DNA from: Paenalicyclobacillus macrosporangiidus
GTDB taxonomy: Bacteria > Bacillota > Bacilli > Alicyclobacillales > Alicyclobacillaceae
NCBI RefSeq assembly: GCF_900116805.1
Contig: NZ_FPBV01000002.1
Span: 62,001 to 126,000, forward strand
Direction: 5' to 3'
Length of the DNA: 64,000 bases
Shown here: piece after piece, positions 33,858-42,722 of the stretch
Numbering within the stretch: position 1 is the stretch's first letter
How the letters are laid out: every line of letters starts with the position of its first letter
The notes under the pieces: generated by a model
What the model saw: the letters and a program-made list of their open reading frames with translations, nothing else
The model's database searches: none
What the model was told of the DNA's origin: nothing
Program-made: the position numbers and the translations under genes

Positions 33858-35012
33858 TCACGAATAGAGGAGTACATCCCTCACCTGTTGATGGAAGACC
33901 TCCACTTCAGACGCGGCCTCTTCCAAATACCGGTCGGCCTCCCCCGTCAGGATCCATCGCCGGAGTCGGTCGGTGCCCGCCAACAGGTCGAACGCGAGCC
34001 GACCGTCTTTGTGCCGTGCCTGGAACGCGAACGATTCCGGGTACATCTCCGCGATCAATTGCAAGAGCAAGATCCCCGTGCGCACCGGCTGCAACGATTG
34101 CCTGTCCACCACGTGGAGTTGCACACCCTGACACAGTTCACCGTTGTATTTTTGATAGGTGGGGACAAAGTAGACCGGGCGGGCCACCACACCAGGAAGG
34201 CGGAGCGCGTTGAAACGCGCGGCGACCCGATGTCCGTCGATGAACGGAGCCCCGATGAATTCGAACGGATGCGCCGTGCCGCGCCCCTCGCTGAGATTGG
34301 TCCCTTCAAACAAACACGTCCCCGGATACAGCAGGGCCATGTCCAGACGGGTCGTGTTCATGGAAACCGGAATAAACGGCAACCCTGTGTCCGGGAGCAA
34401 GTCGCGTCGCCGCCATCCTTCCATCCGGACGACGGTCAAGGGACACGATGGCGTGAGCGTCGAGTGGTAGAGAACGGCGAGCTCTCCCATGGTGAGGCCG
34501 TGCCGGTTCGGCAACGGAAAACAACCGACGAACGACAGATAGCCGGGCTCCTGCAAGTTCCCCTCCCGGACCATGCCGCCGATGGGATTTGGGCGATCCA
34601 GCACCACACACGGGATGCCCACCTCCGCACAAGCCTCCAAGCAGTACACCATCGTGCTGATGTTTGTGTAGTAGCGCGACCCGATGTCCGGGAGATCGAT
34701 GACCAGCACATCGATGCCCTCCAACATGTCGGCCGTCGGCTTGTACTGGGGCCCGTACAGGCTGTACGCGACCAAGCCCGTATGCTCGTCGATCTGTGTG
34801 AAGATCTCCTCGCCCTCTCTGCCGCAGTTGAGCAGGCCGTGCTCAGGGCCGAACAACTTCACGACCGTCCATGCCGGATCGTTGACGAGAATGTCCACGG
34901 TGCACCGGAAGTTTCGGTCCACCATGGCGTAGTGCGTGACGAGCCCCACCCGTTTTCCGGACAATATATGCCTTTCCTCGGTCACCAAGCGTTCAATGCC
35001 AAGCCTCACCAT
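33858..35012 (-). CDS. namZ: exo-beta-N-acetylmuramidase NamZ (DUF1343)
   Basis: 384 residues. DUF1343 proteins such as B. subtilis NamZ (YbbC) release MurNAc from the non-reducing end of peptidoglycan fragments. Matches: GKRVGLVTHYA, FGPEHGLLN, YSLYGPQYKPTADML, VLDRPNPIGG, FEGTNLSEGRGTAHPFEFIGAPFI. There is no signal peptide, unlike the secreted B. subtilis enzyme, so cleavage of imported MurNAc-containing sugars in the cytosol is implied. Start ATG at 35012 has AGAGAGGTG about 10 bases upstream; GTG at 35048 is an alternative. Follows the PP2C-like gene by 37 bases. Confidence 0.88.
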   Translation of the reverse strand: MVRLGIERLVTEERHILSGKRVGLVTHYAMVDRNFRCTVDILVNDPAWTVVKLFGPEHGLLNCGREGEEIFTQIDEHTGLVAYSLYGPQYKPTADMLEGIDVLVIDLPDIGSRYYTNISTMVYCLEACAEVGIPCVVLDRPNPIGGMVREGNLQEPGYLSFVGCFPLPNRHGLTMGELAVLYHSTLTPSCPLTVVRMEGWRRRDLLPDTGLPFIPVSMNTTRLDMALLYPGTCLFEGTNLSEGRGTAHPFEFIGAPFIDGHRVAARFNALRLPGVVARPVYFVPTYQKYNGELCQGVQLHVVDRQSLQPVRTGILLLQLIAEMYPESFAFQARHKDGRLAFDLLAGTDRLRRWILTGEADRYLEEAASEVEVFHQQVRDVLLYS

Positions 35013-35049
35013 GCGATGGCGCACCTCTCTCATGACACGGTGTGTCACG

Positions 35050-35877
35050 TCAGATCAAATGCAGGACGAGTGCCGTCTTGTCGTCCGGCCGGATGCCCAG
35101 GTCGCGTTCCTGAGACACCACGTGCGCAATGTAAGACGCCATTCCGTGCTGTCGGATGAATCGTGCCGTCGAGTTCCAGTCCGCCCTCGGACCGCGACGT
35201 GCCGGGTAAAACAGGCCATCCGAGACGATGCCGAGTTGTTCCAGTCCAACGGGATCGATCACGCCGACCTGCACCCCCTCCTTCACCTCGGGCGTGCCGT
35301 TGGCGACCGTGTAGCCATGCGGCGTGTTGGCCAGGGTGCGGTTGTACAGGGCGGCCCGCACAGGATCGACGTAGGCCTCCAGGTCCATCGCCTCTCCTGC
35401 CTTGACGCGTTCCAACCTGTGACGACGCGCCCGCTCCGATATCCCTTCCACCGTGTCCTTCGTGTAGACTTGGTGCGATCCGTCGTCTCTCAAGCCGAGG
35501 ATCATACAGTCCCCCAACTGCGCGAACGCCAACTGTCCCGGTTGGACGCACACCACCGCTGCACACGTGCACCACAGCTTCGTCTTGTCCGCGACATCCA
35601 CCTGAGCGGCGACCATCGCTTGGCGCAGCGCATCGTTCGCGGTCAGGATTTCACACCTGAGGTCTGCCGGTTGCGTCAGTTCCTCGAAGTGTTTGCGAAA
35701 GAGATGGGCAGCCAAATATCCACCGGTTCTGCCCTGTGCGTCATGCCAGTCCGTGACGGAAGTCGCGCCATCAAACACCCCGTAGATGCGCGCCACCGGG
35801 TTCACGGCAAAGGCATCCTCGTTGAGCGGCTTGGCCCCCTGGAGGCTGTATACCTCCACGCGGCGGACCTGTACCAT
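35050..35877 (-). CDS. PP2C-like protein phosphatase in the amino-sugar operon
   Basis: 275 residues. PP2C metal-site motifs are recognisable in order: NEDAFAV (~residue 19), VFDGAT (~33), AQLGDCMILG (~120), LGIVSDGLFY (~215) and a final DDKTALVL. This suggests an active Mn/Mg-dependent Ser/Thr phosphatase or a close relative; the substrate is unknown. It is not part of the known B. subtilis mur cluster. Start at 35877 has GGAG 9 bases upstream; other in-frame ATGs at 35886 and 35937 exist. Sits between the SBP gene and namZ in one transcript. Confidence 0.75.
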   Translation of the reverse strand: MVQVRRVEVYSLQGAKPLNEDAFAVNPVARIYGVFDGATSVTDWHDAQGRTGGYLAAHLFRKHFEELTQPADLRCEILTANDALRQAMVAAQVDVADKTKLWCTCAAVVCVQPGQLAFAQLGDCMILGLRDDGSHQVYTKDTVEGISERARRHRLERVKAGEAMDLEAYVDPVRAALYNRTLANTPHGYTVANGTPEVKEGVQVGVIDPVGLEQLGIVSDGLFYPARRGPRADWNSTARFIRQHGMASYIAHVVSQERDLGIRPDDKTALVLHLI

Positions 35878-35955
35878 CGGGTTCATCTCCAACCACGTTC
35901 TATGTCCTGGAAGTTGGGGAGTGGCGCCCTCCTCCACTCCCCGTGCTGCAAGCGC

Positions 35956-37305
35956 TCATTTCTTGAAATACCAGGACACCAGATCCTGCAGCTTCTTGGC
36001 CGTCTGTTCAGGGGTGAGTTCCTTCGTGAGCATCTGAACGATGACTTGTTGCTTTGCACTGTAGATGCCCATGTCCGTATTCGCTGCATTGGTGGTCTGG
36101 TTGATGGGCGTCGGCGGTGGAATGTCCAGCGGACTGCGGATCCCGATGGGCGGATTGATGGGAACCGTCTGGTACCACTGATAGGCCTGAAGGGACAGCG
36201 GGAACTTGGAGGGGATTTCCACCCCGGCAATCGGCGAGATCTCGCCCGCGATGTTGGAGAACGCCTGCCCGAATTCCTTTGTGGCGGTGTACTTGATAAT
36301 CTCCTGGGCCGCTTTTTGCACCTTCGGATCCGATATTTTGCTGTTCACCGAAATCGCGCCGTCGTCGTACCACTCAATCTGGGCATGCTGTTTCGACGGA
36401 TCCACCGGCGGGATGAGGAAGGCCCCGATATTCAGGTTGGGATTGAACTTCAACATTTTCGGCACGTTGAAAATCCCGTCGAGGACCATCGCCGCCTTGC
36501 CGAGCGCAAACATCTGATCCGCTTCATCACCGGAAGAACCGACGGCTTTGAAGTTCGGCTCGAAGTAATCGGCGAGCTGCTGGAAGTGGGCCAGGGCATC
36601 GATGTACTCTGGCGATTCCAGCGTCACCTGTTTCTGAACGAGTTTTTGTGCAAAGTCGTTGCCGAGCAGGGTGGCCGTCACTTCATCAGACGCCAGCGCC
36701 AACGTCCACGGCTGAATGCCCATCGCAGCGATTGGCGTCACACCGTTCGACTTGAGCGTCTGACAGATCTTGATGAAATCGTCCCACGTCTTGGGCTCCG
36801 ACAGGTGGTATTTCGCAAAGATGTCCTTGTTATAGAACACCTCCATGGTCTGAATGGCGAACGGGACGCCATATGTCTTCCCCTGATACTGCGCTTCCGA
36901 CAGAGCCCCTTTGTTCACCTGTGAAAAGTCCACGAGACCATCCAATGGCATCAACATGTTGGCCGCGGCATACTGTTGAACGCCCAGGCCAGCGCGCATA
37001 TACATGAGGTCAGGCCCCTTGCCGCCGTCCATGGCCGTTTGCAGAACCGAGTTGTAACTGGTCGGCTGTATCGCGCGGAAATCGATCTTCACGTTTGCCC
37101 CGTTCTTATTCAGCGCATCTTGGACTTGCTGCCACAGCGGGGCATCCTGGGAACGCCACGACCAGATGGTGACCGTCGTCTGCGAGCCCGAATTCGAATT
37201 CGAACCGTTGTCCGTGGCATTGGAGTTGCCACCACACCCAGCGAGCACAAAAACACTCATACAGACGCTCGCGATGGAAGCCATCCACTTCTTCAGCTTC
37301 GACAT
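35956..37305 (-). CDS. sugar ABC transporter substrate-binding lipoprotein (mur cluster)
   Basis: 449 residues, family 1 extracellular solute-binding protein. Signal peptide with lipobox VLAGCGG (Cys ~24), a Ser/Asn/Gly linker, then the binding domain starting TVTIWSWRSQD. By context its ligand is a MurNAc-containing sugar or muropeptide fragment. AGGAGGGGA just upstream of the ATG at 37305; a longer frame to 37335 lacks support. It follows the two permease genes by 166 bases. Confidence 0.88.
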   Translation of the reverse strand: MSKLKKWMASIASVCMSVFVLAGCGGNSNATDNGSNSNSGSQTTVTIWSWRSQDAPLWQQVQDALNKNGANVKIDFRAIQPTSYNSVLQTAMDGGKGPDLMYMRAGLGVQQYAAANMLMPLDGLVDFSQVNKGALSEAQYQGKTYGVPFAIQTMEVFYNKDIFAKYHLSEPKTWDDFIKICQTLKSNGVTPIAAMGIQPWTLALASDEVTATLLGNDFAQKLVQKQVTLESPEYIDALAHFQQLADYFEPNFKAVGSSGDEADQMFALGKAAMVLDGIFNVPKMLKFNPNLNIGAFLIPPVDPSKQHAQIEWYDDGAISVNSKISDPKVQKAAQEIIKYTATKEFGQAFSNIAGEISPIAGVEIPSKFPLSLQAYQWYQTVPINPPIGIRSPLDIPPPTPINQTTNAANTDMGIYSAKQQVIVQMLTKELTPEQTAKKLQDLVSWYFKK

Positions 37306-37471
37306 TCGACTCCCCTCCTGTTCTGACGACTGCATGCGGAATCACGGATGACCATCCGGTTACAAGCCCCTCACCTCCCGTAGCCGCAACACGGAGAGCG
37401 GTGGCCCCGCGGTTTGAAAGCCATGTCCGCCCTCCACCCCGGTGTTCCGTCCTCCACCACGGTCGGCGGCC

Positions 37472-38293
37472 TCAAATTTTTATCGCACCGGCAGTCATGT
37501 TTCGAATGAACTGTCGGGAAGCGATGACAAAGACGATGATCGTCGGCAACATGACAATCACCAGTGCGGGGAGCAGGAGATTCCACTGTGTCGCGTATTC
37601 CCCGATGAAAGACAGGACCCCGACGGCCACGGTCATGTGTTCAGGGTTGGACAGAAGGATCAGCGGGAAGAAGAAGCCGTTCCACGAGTGAATGAAGTTG
37701 AGCAGTCCCACCGTGGTGAGCGATGGGCGAATCAAGGGCAGGATCACGCGGATGTATACCTGCCAGTGATTGGCGCCATCCAGAAAGGCGGCCTCTTCCA
37801 AATCCCTCGGAACGCTGCGAATGAAATTGACCAGCAGAAACACGCTGAAGGACAGTCCGCTCGCTGAATAGACCAAGACCACGGAAAGCAGGTGATCCAA
37901 CAGATTCAAATGCTTCATCAAGATGAACAGCGGGATCGCAATCATCTGAATCGGCAACGCAAGCCCAGCCAGGAACGTGAGATAAATGAGTTGGTTGCCG
38001 CGAAACTCAAAACGGGCAAGGACGTACGCCGCCGCCGATGAAAACAGGAGGATGATGAACACGGACAACACGGATACAATCGCCGTATTGACCAGGTACG
38101 TGAGCAGGTTCCCGTCCGTCCAGGCCTGCGCGTAATTGGACCAGTGCCATGTGGCGGGCGGACCGAACGGATGCTGCGCGATGCCCGCCAAATCTTTGAA
38201 TGAGAGGAAGACCAGGTTGAGCAGTGGAAGAATGACGATGAGTGCGTAGATGACGAGTATGACGTACTGAATCCATGGCCGCTTTGCCTGCAT
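37472..38293 (-). CDS. sugar ABC transporter permease (MalG type)
   Basis: 273 residues, six helices. The EAA loop reads EEAAFLDGANHWQVYIRVILPLIRP-like around residue 185 and contacts the ATPase. Starts 15 bases after the MalF-type permease. Forms the membrane pore of the putative MurNAc/muropeptide importer. No ATPase gene is present in the operon, so a shared MsmX-like ATPase elsewhere is expected. Confidence 0.9.
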   Translation of the reverse strand: MQAKRPWIQYVILVIYALIVILPLLNLVFLSFKDLAGIAQHPFGPPATWHWSNYAQAWTDGNLLTYLVNTAIVSVLSVFIILLFSSAAAYVLARFEFRGNQLIYLTFLAGLALPIQMIAIPLFILMKHLNLLDHLLSVVLVYSASGLSFSVFLLVNFIRSVPRDLEEAAFLDGANHWQVYIRVILPLIRPSLTTVGLLNFIHSWNGFFFPLILLSNPEHMTVAVGVLSFIGEYATQWNLLLPALVIVMLPTIIVFVIASRQFIRNMTAGAIKI

Positions 38294-38308
38294 CCATATC
38301 CCTTCTTC

Positions 38309-39223
38309 TTACAGGTTGACCGCTGCACGCTTTTGCAGAAACACGAGGATCGCGGAAGCGATCATCACGATGAGGAAACCCAGCACCGCCAGCGCTGTCG
38401 CCAAACCCACCCCTTGCGCGGTGGTCCCAAACCCCCCGAAGGCGGTCCGGTAGAACAGGGTACCGAGCACATCCGTGGCGTAGTCCGGTCCCGCTTGTGT
38501 GCCTTCCATGATGTAGATGTAGTCAAACGTCCCGAATGCGCCGACGAAATTCAGTGTCATCACGGAGAGAAATGTCGGCCGAATGACGGGGAACACCACG
38601 GAGAAGAAGGTGCGCCACCGCCCGGCGCCATCGACCTTGGCGGCGTCAAACAACTCTTCCGGCACGCTGATGAATGCTGCCAAGAAGATTAGGATGGGGA
38701 ATCCCATGCCCGCCCACGCGCTGATCACCGCGATGGTCGGCAACGCCAAGGCGTGACTGCCCAAGTACGGGACATCCAAAGCGTTTAGGTGCAAGGCCCT
38801 GAGGATGGTGGGAATCGCTCCGAAGTTCGGTTCCAGGTACATGCTCCACAAATAGGCGATCACGATGGGCGGCACGACCATTGGAATAAAATAGATCACC
38901 TGAAACCAACGCGATGGGCGTTCATGAATGGACATCAGTACGTAAGCGAGCCCCAGACCCGCGATGGTCGTGAGAACCATGGACAGCACGAAGAAATAGA
39001 GATTGTGGACCACCGCGTTCCAAAACTGGGGTGAGAAGTCGCGAGAAAACAGGATATACGAAAAGTTCTTCAGACCAATGAAATTGGTTAAGGGGCCTAC
39101 CCCGTTCCAGTTGTACAAGCTGTATCGCAGACTGGATAAAAAGGGGTAGACGATGAATGTGACATACAGGATAACCGCCGGGCCGAGGAACCCAATCATG
39201 ACCAGCCGGTTACGCCGCTTCAC
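38309..39223 (-). CDS. sugar ABC transporter permease (MalF type)
   Basis: 304 residues, six helices, with the EAA loop around residues 195-215 (ELFDAAKVDGAGRWRTFF). First gene of the operon; GTG start at 39223 with GGGAGTGG upstream. The upstream 295 bases hold its promoter and the divergent murR promoter. Confidence 0.9.
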   Translation of the reverse strand: MKRRNRLVMIGFLGPAVILYVTFIVYPFLSSLRYSLYNWNGVGPLTNFIGLKNFSYILFSRDFSPQFWNAVVHNLYFFVLSMVLTTIAGLGLAYVLMSIHERPSRWFQVIYFIPMVVPPIVIAYLWSMYLEPNFGAIPTILRALHLNALDVPYLGSHALALPTIAVISAWAGMGFPILIFLAAFISVPEELFDAAKVDGAGRWRTFFSVVFPVIRPTFLSVMTLNFVGAFGTFDYIYIMEGTQAGPDYATDVLGTLFYRTAFGGFGTTAQGVGLATALAVLGFLIVMIASAILVFLQKRAAVNL

Positions 39224-39317
39224 CCGCCACCACTCCCGTCCACAACAACTCGAGCCTGAAAACGGTTACTGCGTGCGCCGAAATACGACTCGATGAAACC
39301 ATCCCTCAGTTAAGACG

Positions 39318-39346
39318 ATTGTATCATGATCGACATGTATTTTCGA
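39318..39346 (-). promoter_or_regulatory. candidate sigma-A promoter of the amino-sugar operon
   Basis: Minus strand TCGAAA-N17-TACAAT (4 of 6 and 5 of 6 consensus matches), about 95 bases before the first permease gene. Not confirmed by other signals. Confidence 0.4.
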
Positions 39347-39444
39347 TATAGATCCGAGTTAATATGAAAAAAATTTTTACCCGTGTTGCGCTATTCCATG
39401 GTATGACGAGAACTTGTACGTCTCACGGGTCTGGAAGCCGGCGG

Positions 39445-39473
39445 TTGGCGAAATTCTTCGTTTCATATACTAT
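39445..39473 (+). promoter_or_regulatory. murR promoter with overlapping inverted repeat
   Basis: TTGGCG-N17-TACTAT, about 55 bases before the murR-like start. The palindrome CGAA-ATTC-TTCG (39449-39460) overlaps the -35 end and spacer, so a repressor bound there would block the promoter; autoregulation by the RpiR-family product is likely but inferred. Confidence 0.5.
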
Positions 39474-39527
39474 GTTTAAAACGCGAAAAAAATTATCGAA
39501 TCCCTCGTTCTGGAAAGGGTGCGGTAC

Positions 39528-40385
39528 ATGACATACATGCCTGGCGGCGGGCTGGTGCGCCTGCGCGAAGTCATCGCCGAACTGTCAGATTCGGAAGCGA
39601 GAATCGGGAATTACATCCTCCAACATCCCGCAGAGTTCGTGCATTTGACCGTAAAGGAGTTGGCGGAACGCAGTGGCGGCAGTCCGGCAGCCGTCGTTCG
39701 GTTATGGCGATCGCTCGGATTCGACAGCTACCAAGACTTCAAACTCCGGGTGGCGAGTGACCTTCAATCCGACATCAACGGGCAATATACGGAACTTCAG
39801 TTTGGAAGCTCATTCGGGGACATTCTCCGGTCCGTGGAGGAAAGCAACCAGAAGTCGATTCAAAATACGCTCCGGTTGTTAAAGAAAGCGGACGTCCAAG
39901 AAGCGGTGTCGGTGCTCCGGAACGCAAAGAGGACATTGACGTTTGGCGTGGGTGCCTCCGCCATCGTCGCGGAAGATTTTGCGCAGAAGCTGCTCCGCAT
40001 CGGCTTTCCTGTGTACCATGCGAGCGATTTTCACCAGGGGGCGGTCATCGCAACCCAACTCGAACCCGAGGACGTGCTCGTGGCGGTTTCCTACTCTGGA
40101 ACGACCTCCGAGGTCTATGAGGTCGCGGACATCGCAAAGAGGAACAACGCCCACGTGATTGCCATCACGCGGTTCAGTGACTCCCCCCTCAGCCGTCTTG
40201 CGACCATTCGGCTGTATGTGAGTGCCGTGGAACCGCAGGTTCGGGTGGCTGCGACTGCGTCGCGCGTGGCCGCGCTCGTCATTGTCGACGCGTTGTTCAT
40301 CTACCTCGCCAGCCAAGACAAAACAGTTTACGAAACCCTGGATGCGACCCGGCGAGTGGTCCAAAGCCACAAACTCGGGGAGTAG
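39528..40385 (+). CDS. murR: MurR/RpiR-family transcriptional regulator
   Basis: 285 residues. N-terminal RpiR helix-turn-helix (LSDSEARIGNYILQHP; LTVKELAERSGGSPAAVVRL) and C-terminal SIS sugar-phosphate domain (GVGASAIVAEDFAQKL; VSYSGTTSEV). Divergent from the importer-NamZ-MurQ operon, so it most likely senses MurNAc 6-phosphate or a related ester. ATG at 39528 has GGAAAGGG 8 bases upstream; GTG at 39519 is too close to that site. Confidence 0.85.
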   Translation: MTYMPGGGLVRLREVIAELSDSEARIGNYILQHPAEFVHLTVKELAERSGGSPAAVVRLWRSLGFDSYQDFKLRVASDLQSDINGQYTELQFGSSFGDILRSVEESNQKSIQNTLRLLKKADVQEAVSVLRNAKRTLTFGVGASAIVAEDFAQKLLRIGFPVYHASDFHQGAVIATQLEPEDVLVAVSYSGTTSEVYEVADIAKRNNAHVIAITRFSDSPLSRLATIRLYVSAVEPQVRVAATASRVAALVIVDALFIYLASQDKTVYETLDATRRVVQSHKLGE

Positions 40386-40788
40386 CGCCAGGCGGACATC
40401 TCCCCGCGGTAGGTTGTGGGTTGCCCGCGGCTCTGGACGACATCATGTAGGAAGGAGCACCCAGCCTCTATTCCTACAAACCTTCTAGACTAACCAAACT
40501 CAGTATTCTCTCGGCGGAGGTTACTATATCGGTATTCTTCTCTCCCTTTTGACGGTCATGTGATGAACAGGCTCCCGCATATCATGCGACCTGTCATACA
40601 GAACTTGCTCGGCCATCAATTTGTCAAGGCACCATTCTTGAACCGACATCAGCCCCCGTCTTGAAACCATATTTTACGATGTCCTCATTCGACCTCCACC
40701 TCACCCGGGACGGTTGAAGGAACTACATTTGCCCATTTCATGTGCCGGTCGTTCTCCAAGGAGTTCTTTCCCATTTCTCTCATCACGG
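40386..40788. other. AT-richer intergenic stretch with decayed appearance
   Basis: 403 bases of visibly lower GC than flanking operons. Apart from the possible 48-codon frame listed separately, no gene or structured RNA is recognised. Confidence 0.4.
40524..40670 (-). CDS. possible 48-residue small protein
   Basis: Begins MVSRRGLMSVQEWCLDKLMA and ends VKREKRIPI; soluble and charged. An internal ATG (40649) after GACGGGGGCTG is an alternative start. No family recognised. It may be a chance frame or the remnant of a longer gene, since the surroundings look decayed. Confidence 0.3.
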   Translation of the reverse strand: MVSRRGLMSVQEWCLDKLMAEQVLYDRSHDMREPVHHMTVKRERRIPI

Positions 40789-41490
40789 CTACTTGATTGG
40801 TGGCATCAGTATGTGCTGAGCAAACTGTTCAGCATTCGGCGCACCAGTCTGACGGATGCGTTCTGCTGCTTCCTCAAAGTCATACATCGTCTGGCGCAGG
40901 CGCACATCAGGTCCAAGCAGTGCCCAACACGCTCCTCGGGCACCAATCTGCAACCCGACACTCCCCGGATTCACAATACGTTTGCCACAAACCGTACGGT
41001 CAAACTGAACATGGGTGTGCCCGCAAACAACCAAATCCTCCACAACACCCTCGAGCATCGGAACAAGCTCCAATTCCGGTGTGTCTTGACGAATGGCCCC
41101 GTCGTCTCTCCTTGGTGAACCATGAACGAACAGCGTTGGCCCCAATCCGTAAATTTCAATAGATATGCTATCAGAAAAATTTTTTATAAACTCACGCTGT
41201 GTGTCGTCAATCTCATCAGCGCACCACCGGTTGATTTTTGCATCCCATGGATCAAGCCCTTCCACGACACCGTATCTCTCGGCCACATAACGATCTGTAT
41301 TGCCCCGAATAAATCAAACATCCCCCGATAAATTCATAAGACAAGTGAGCACACCAACCGGATCGGGTCCCCATGCCACGTCACCGCCAACAACAATACA
41401 GTCAACATGTTCTCGTTCAATTTCGCTAAGTACCGCTTCGAGCGCTGGTAAGTTTCCATGGATGTCATAGATGGCCGCCACTTTCCACAT
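40789..41490 (-). pseudogene. metallophosphoesterase interrupted by one in-frame TGA
   Basis: One continuous frame of 234 codons with a single TGA at 41314-41316. Before it: KVAAIYDIHGNLPALEAVL and GGDVAWGPDP; after it, in the same frame: FIRGNTDRYVAERYG, FVHGSPRRDDG, CGHTHVQFD and NPGSVGLQ. Together these are all the metal motifs of the YfcE/calcineurin-like phosphoesterases. The residue lost lies just before FIRGN, where an Arg (CGA) is plausible, so a C-to-T change is the simplest cause. Ribosome site TAGGTAGG before ATG 41490. Otherwise uneroded: either a recent nonsense mutation or a sequencing error. Confidence 0.8.
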
Positions 41491-41499
41491 GGGTTGCAC

Positions 41500-42157
41500 C
41501 TACCTATTCACTTCAAAATATCTGCGATAACTTTTCACACAGGAGATCCTGAGTCGCAACTCAGTTCATGGGGCGATTCTCCCATGAATTTAGAGTCCCT
41601 ACAGTCCCTACGACCGAACGCTCTCAATCGTTCTGTATCGCTGTGATCACTCCGCCAGATATCACCTCGTGCGGCAACCAACGGGTAGCGCTCCTATTTC
41701 GTAATATAACCCAGAATTATTTAACGATATAGACGGTCGCCGGCACCTTGTGGCGACTTAGAGTGCAAATGCGCCGTACTCGCAAGGTATATGGAGCAGG
41801 CTCCACGTTTTCCTAGACCGTCTGGAGATTTCGTCCGCTTTCCGGCAAGTCGTTGATACCGAGCACCATGACCGAGAAATTCGCACAATCGAATGGTCGA
41901 CTTGAGGGACAACTGCTAAATCGCTTTCTTGAATGATGGAGATGCCTTCAACCATCATCTCCGCCACTTCACCTCCGCATCGTCCAACTCGAATTAATGG
42001 AGACGTCTGATCCAGTTCCTGTTATGCATGGTACAGAAGCCGTGTGCAAAAACGCCTTTCGCCAGTAAGGCGGCATCCGATCTTCGTTGCCGCGTGCTTT
42101 ACTTTCGTACTAAACTGAGTTCAAGGCAAAGGAAACCACCATGAAGGAGAGCGTCTG
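41500..42157. other. 658-base AT-richer stretch without an intact gene
   Basis: Contains only short overlapping frames. On the minus strand around 41720-41970 a piece such as EMMVEGISIIQESDLAVV is protein-like, but continuing it needs a frame change, so this may be a decayed gene. The 3' end is the upstream region of the GNAT gene. Confidence 0.35.
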
Positions 42158-42634
42158 GTGACACTGACCTTTCGGTTGGCCACCCCGTCAGAGGCCGAAC
42201 TCATCCACGCGATCACTCAGGACGCCTGGGAAGAATATCGACACGTGGCGGGTTCATCCAGCGCTTTTGACGAAACGCCCGAACAGATTGAAAAGGCATT
42301 GACGAATGGAACATTCATGGCCGTTCTCGGCCTTCTTGACGGGGAGACACCGGTCCTTTCCGTGCGTTTTACACTCACGGATCATCTCTACTTCTCACGC
42401 CTCGGCGTCCGTTCCGCACATCAAGGCCGGGGCTACGCCCGGATGGCGCTCGCGTGGATGGAGGATTTCGCACAGAAACGTGGGGTTCGTGAGATCCATT
42501 GCACCGTTCGAGCGTCGGTTCCGCGAAATGTTTACTTATATGAATCCATGGGTTATCGGAAAATCGACGAGCAGACCGTGGTCAAGAGTCCGGATGTACA
42601 GTTGATTGTCTGGACGATGGCGAAGTCCATATGA
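42158..42634 (+). CDS. GNAT-family N-acetyltransferase
   Basis: 158 residues. Acetyl-CoA binding motif A is seen in LGVRSAHQGRGYARMALAWM (~residue 88) and the C-terminal RNVYLYESMGYRKIDE is the usual motif B. Substrate unknown. GTG start at 42158 with AAGGAGAG upstream. Isolated between decayed stretches; its frame is intact. Confidence 0.85.
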   Translation: MTLTFRLATPSEAELIHAITQDAWEEYRHVAGSSSAFDETPEQIEKALTNGTFMAVLGLLDGETPVLSVRFTLTDHLYFSRLGVRSAHQGRGYARMALAWMEDFAQKRGVREIHCTVRASVPRNVYLYESMGYRKIDEQTVVKSPDVQLIVWTMAKSI

Positions 42635-42722
42635 GGCCGTTTTGAACCAAAGCAAACGGGTTCGATGAGCTGTATGAGTTCGGGATTGCATGAACGTCAC
42701 GTGGGTGACCCGACGATGATAG

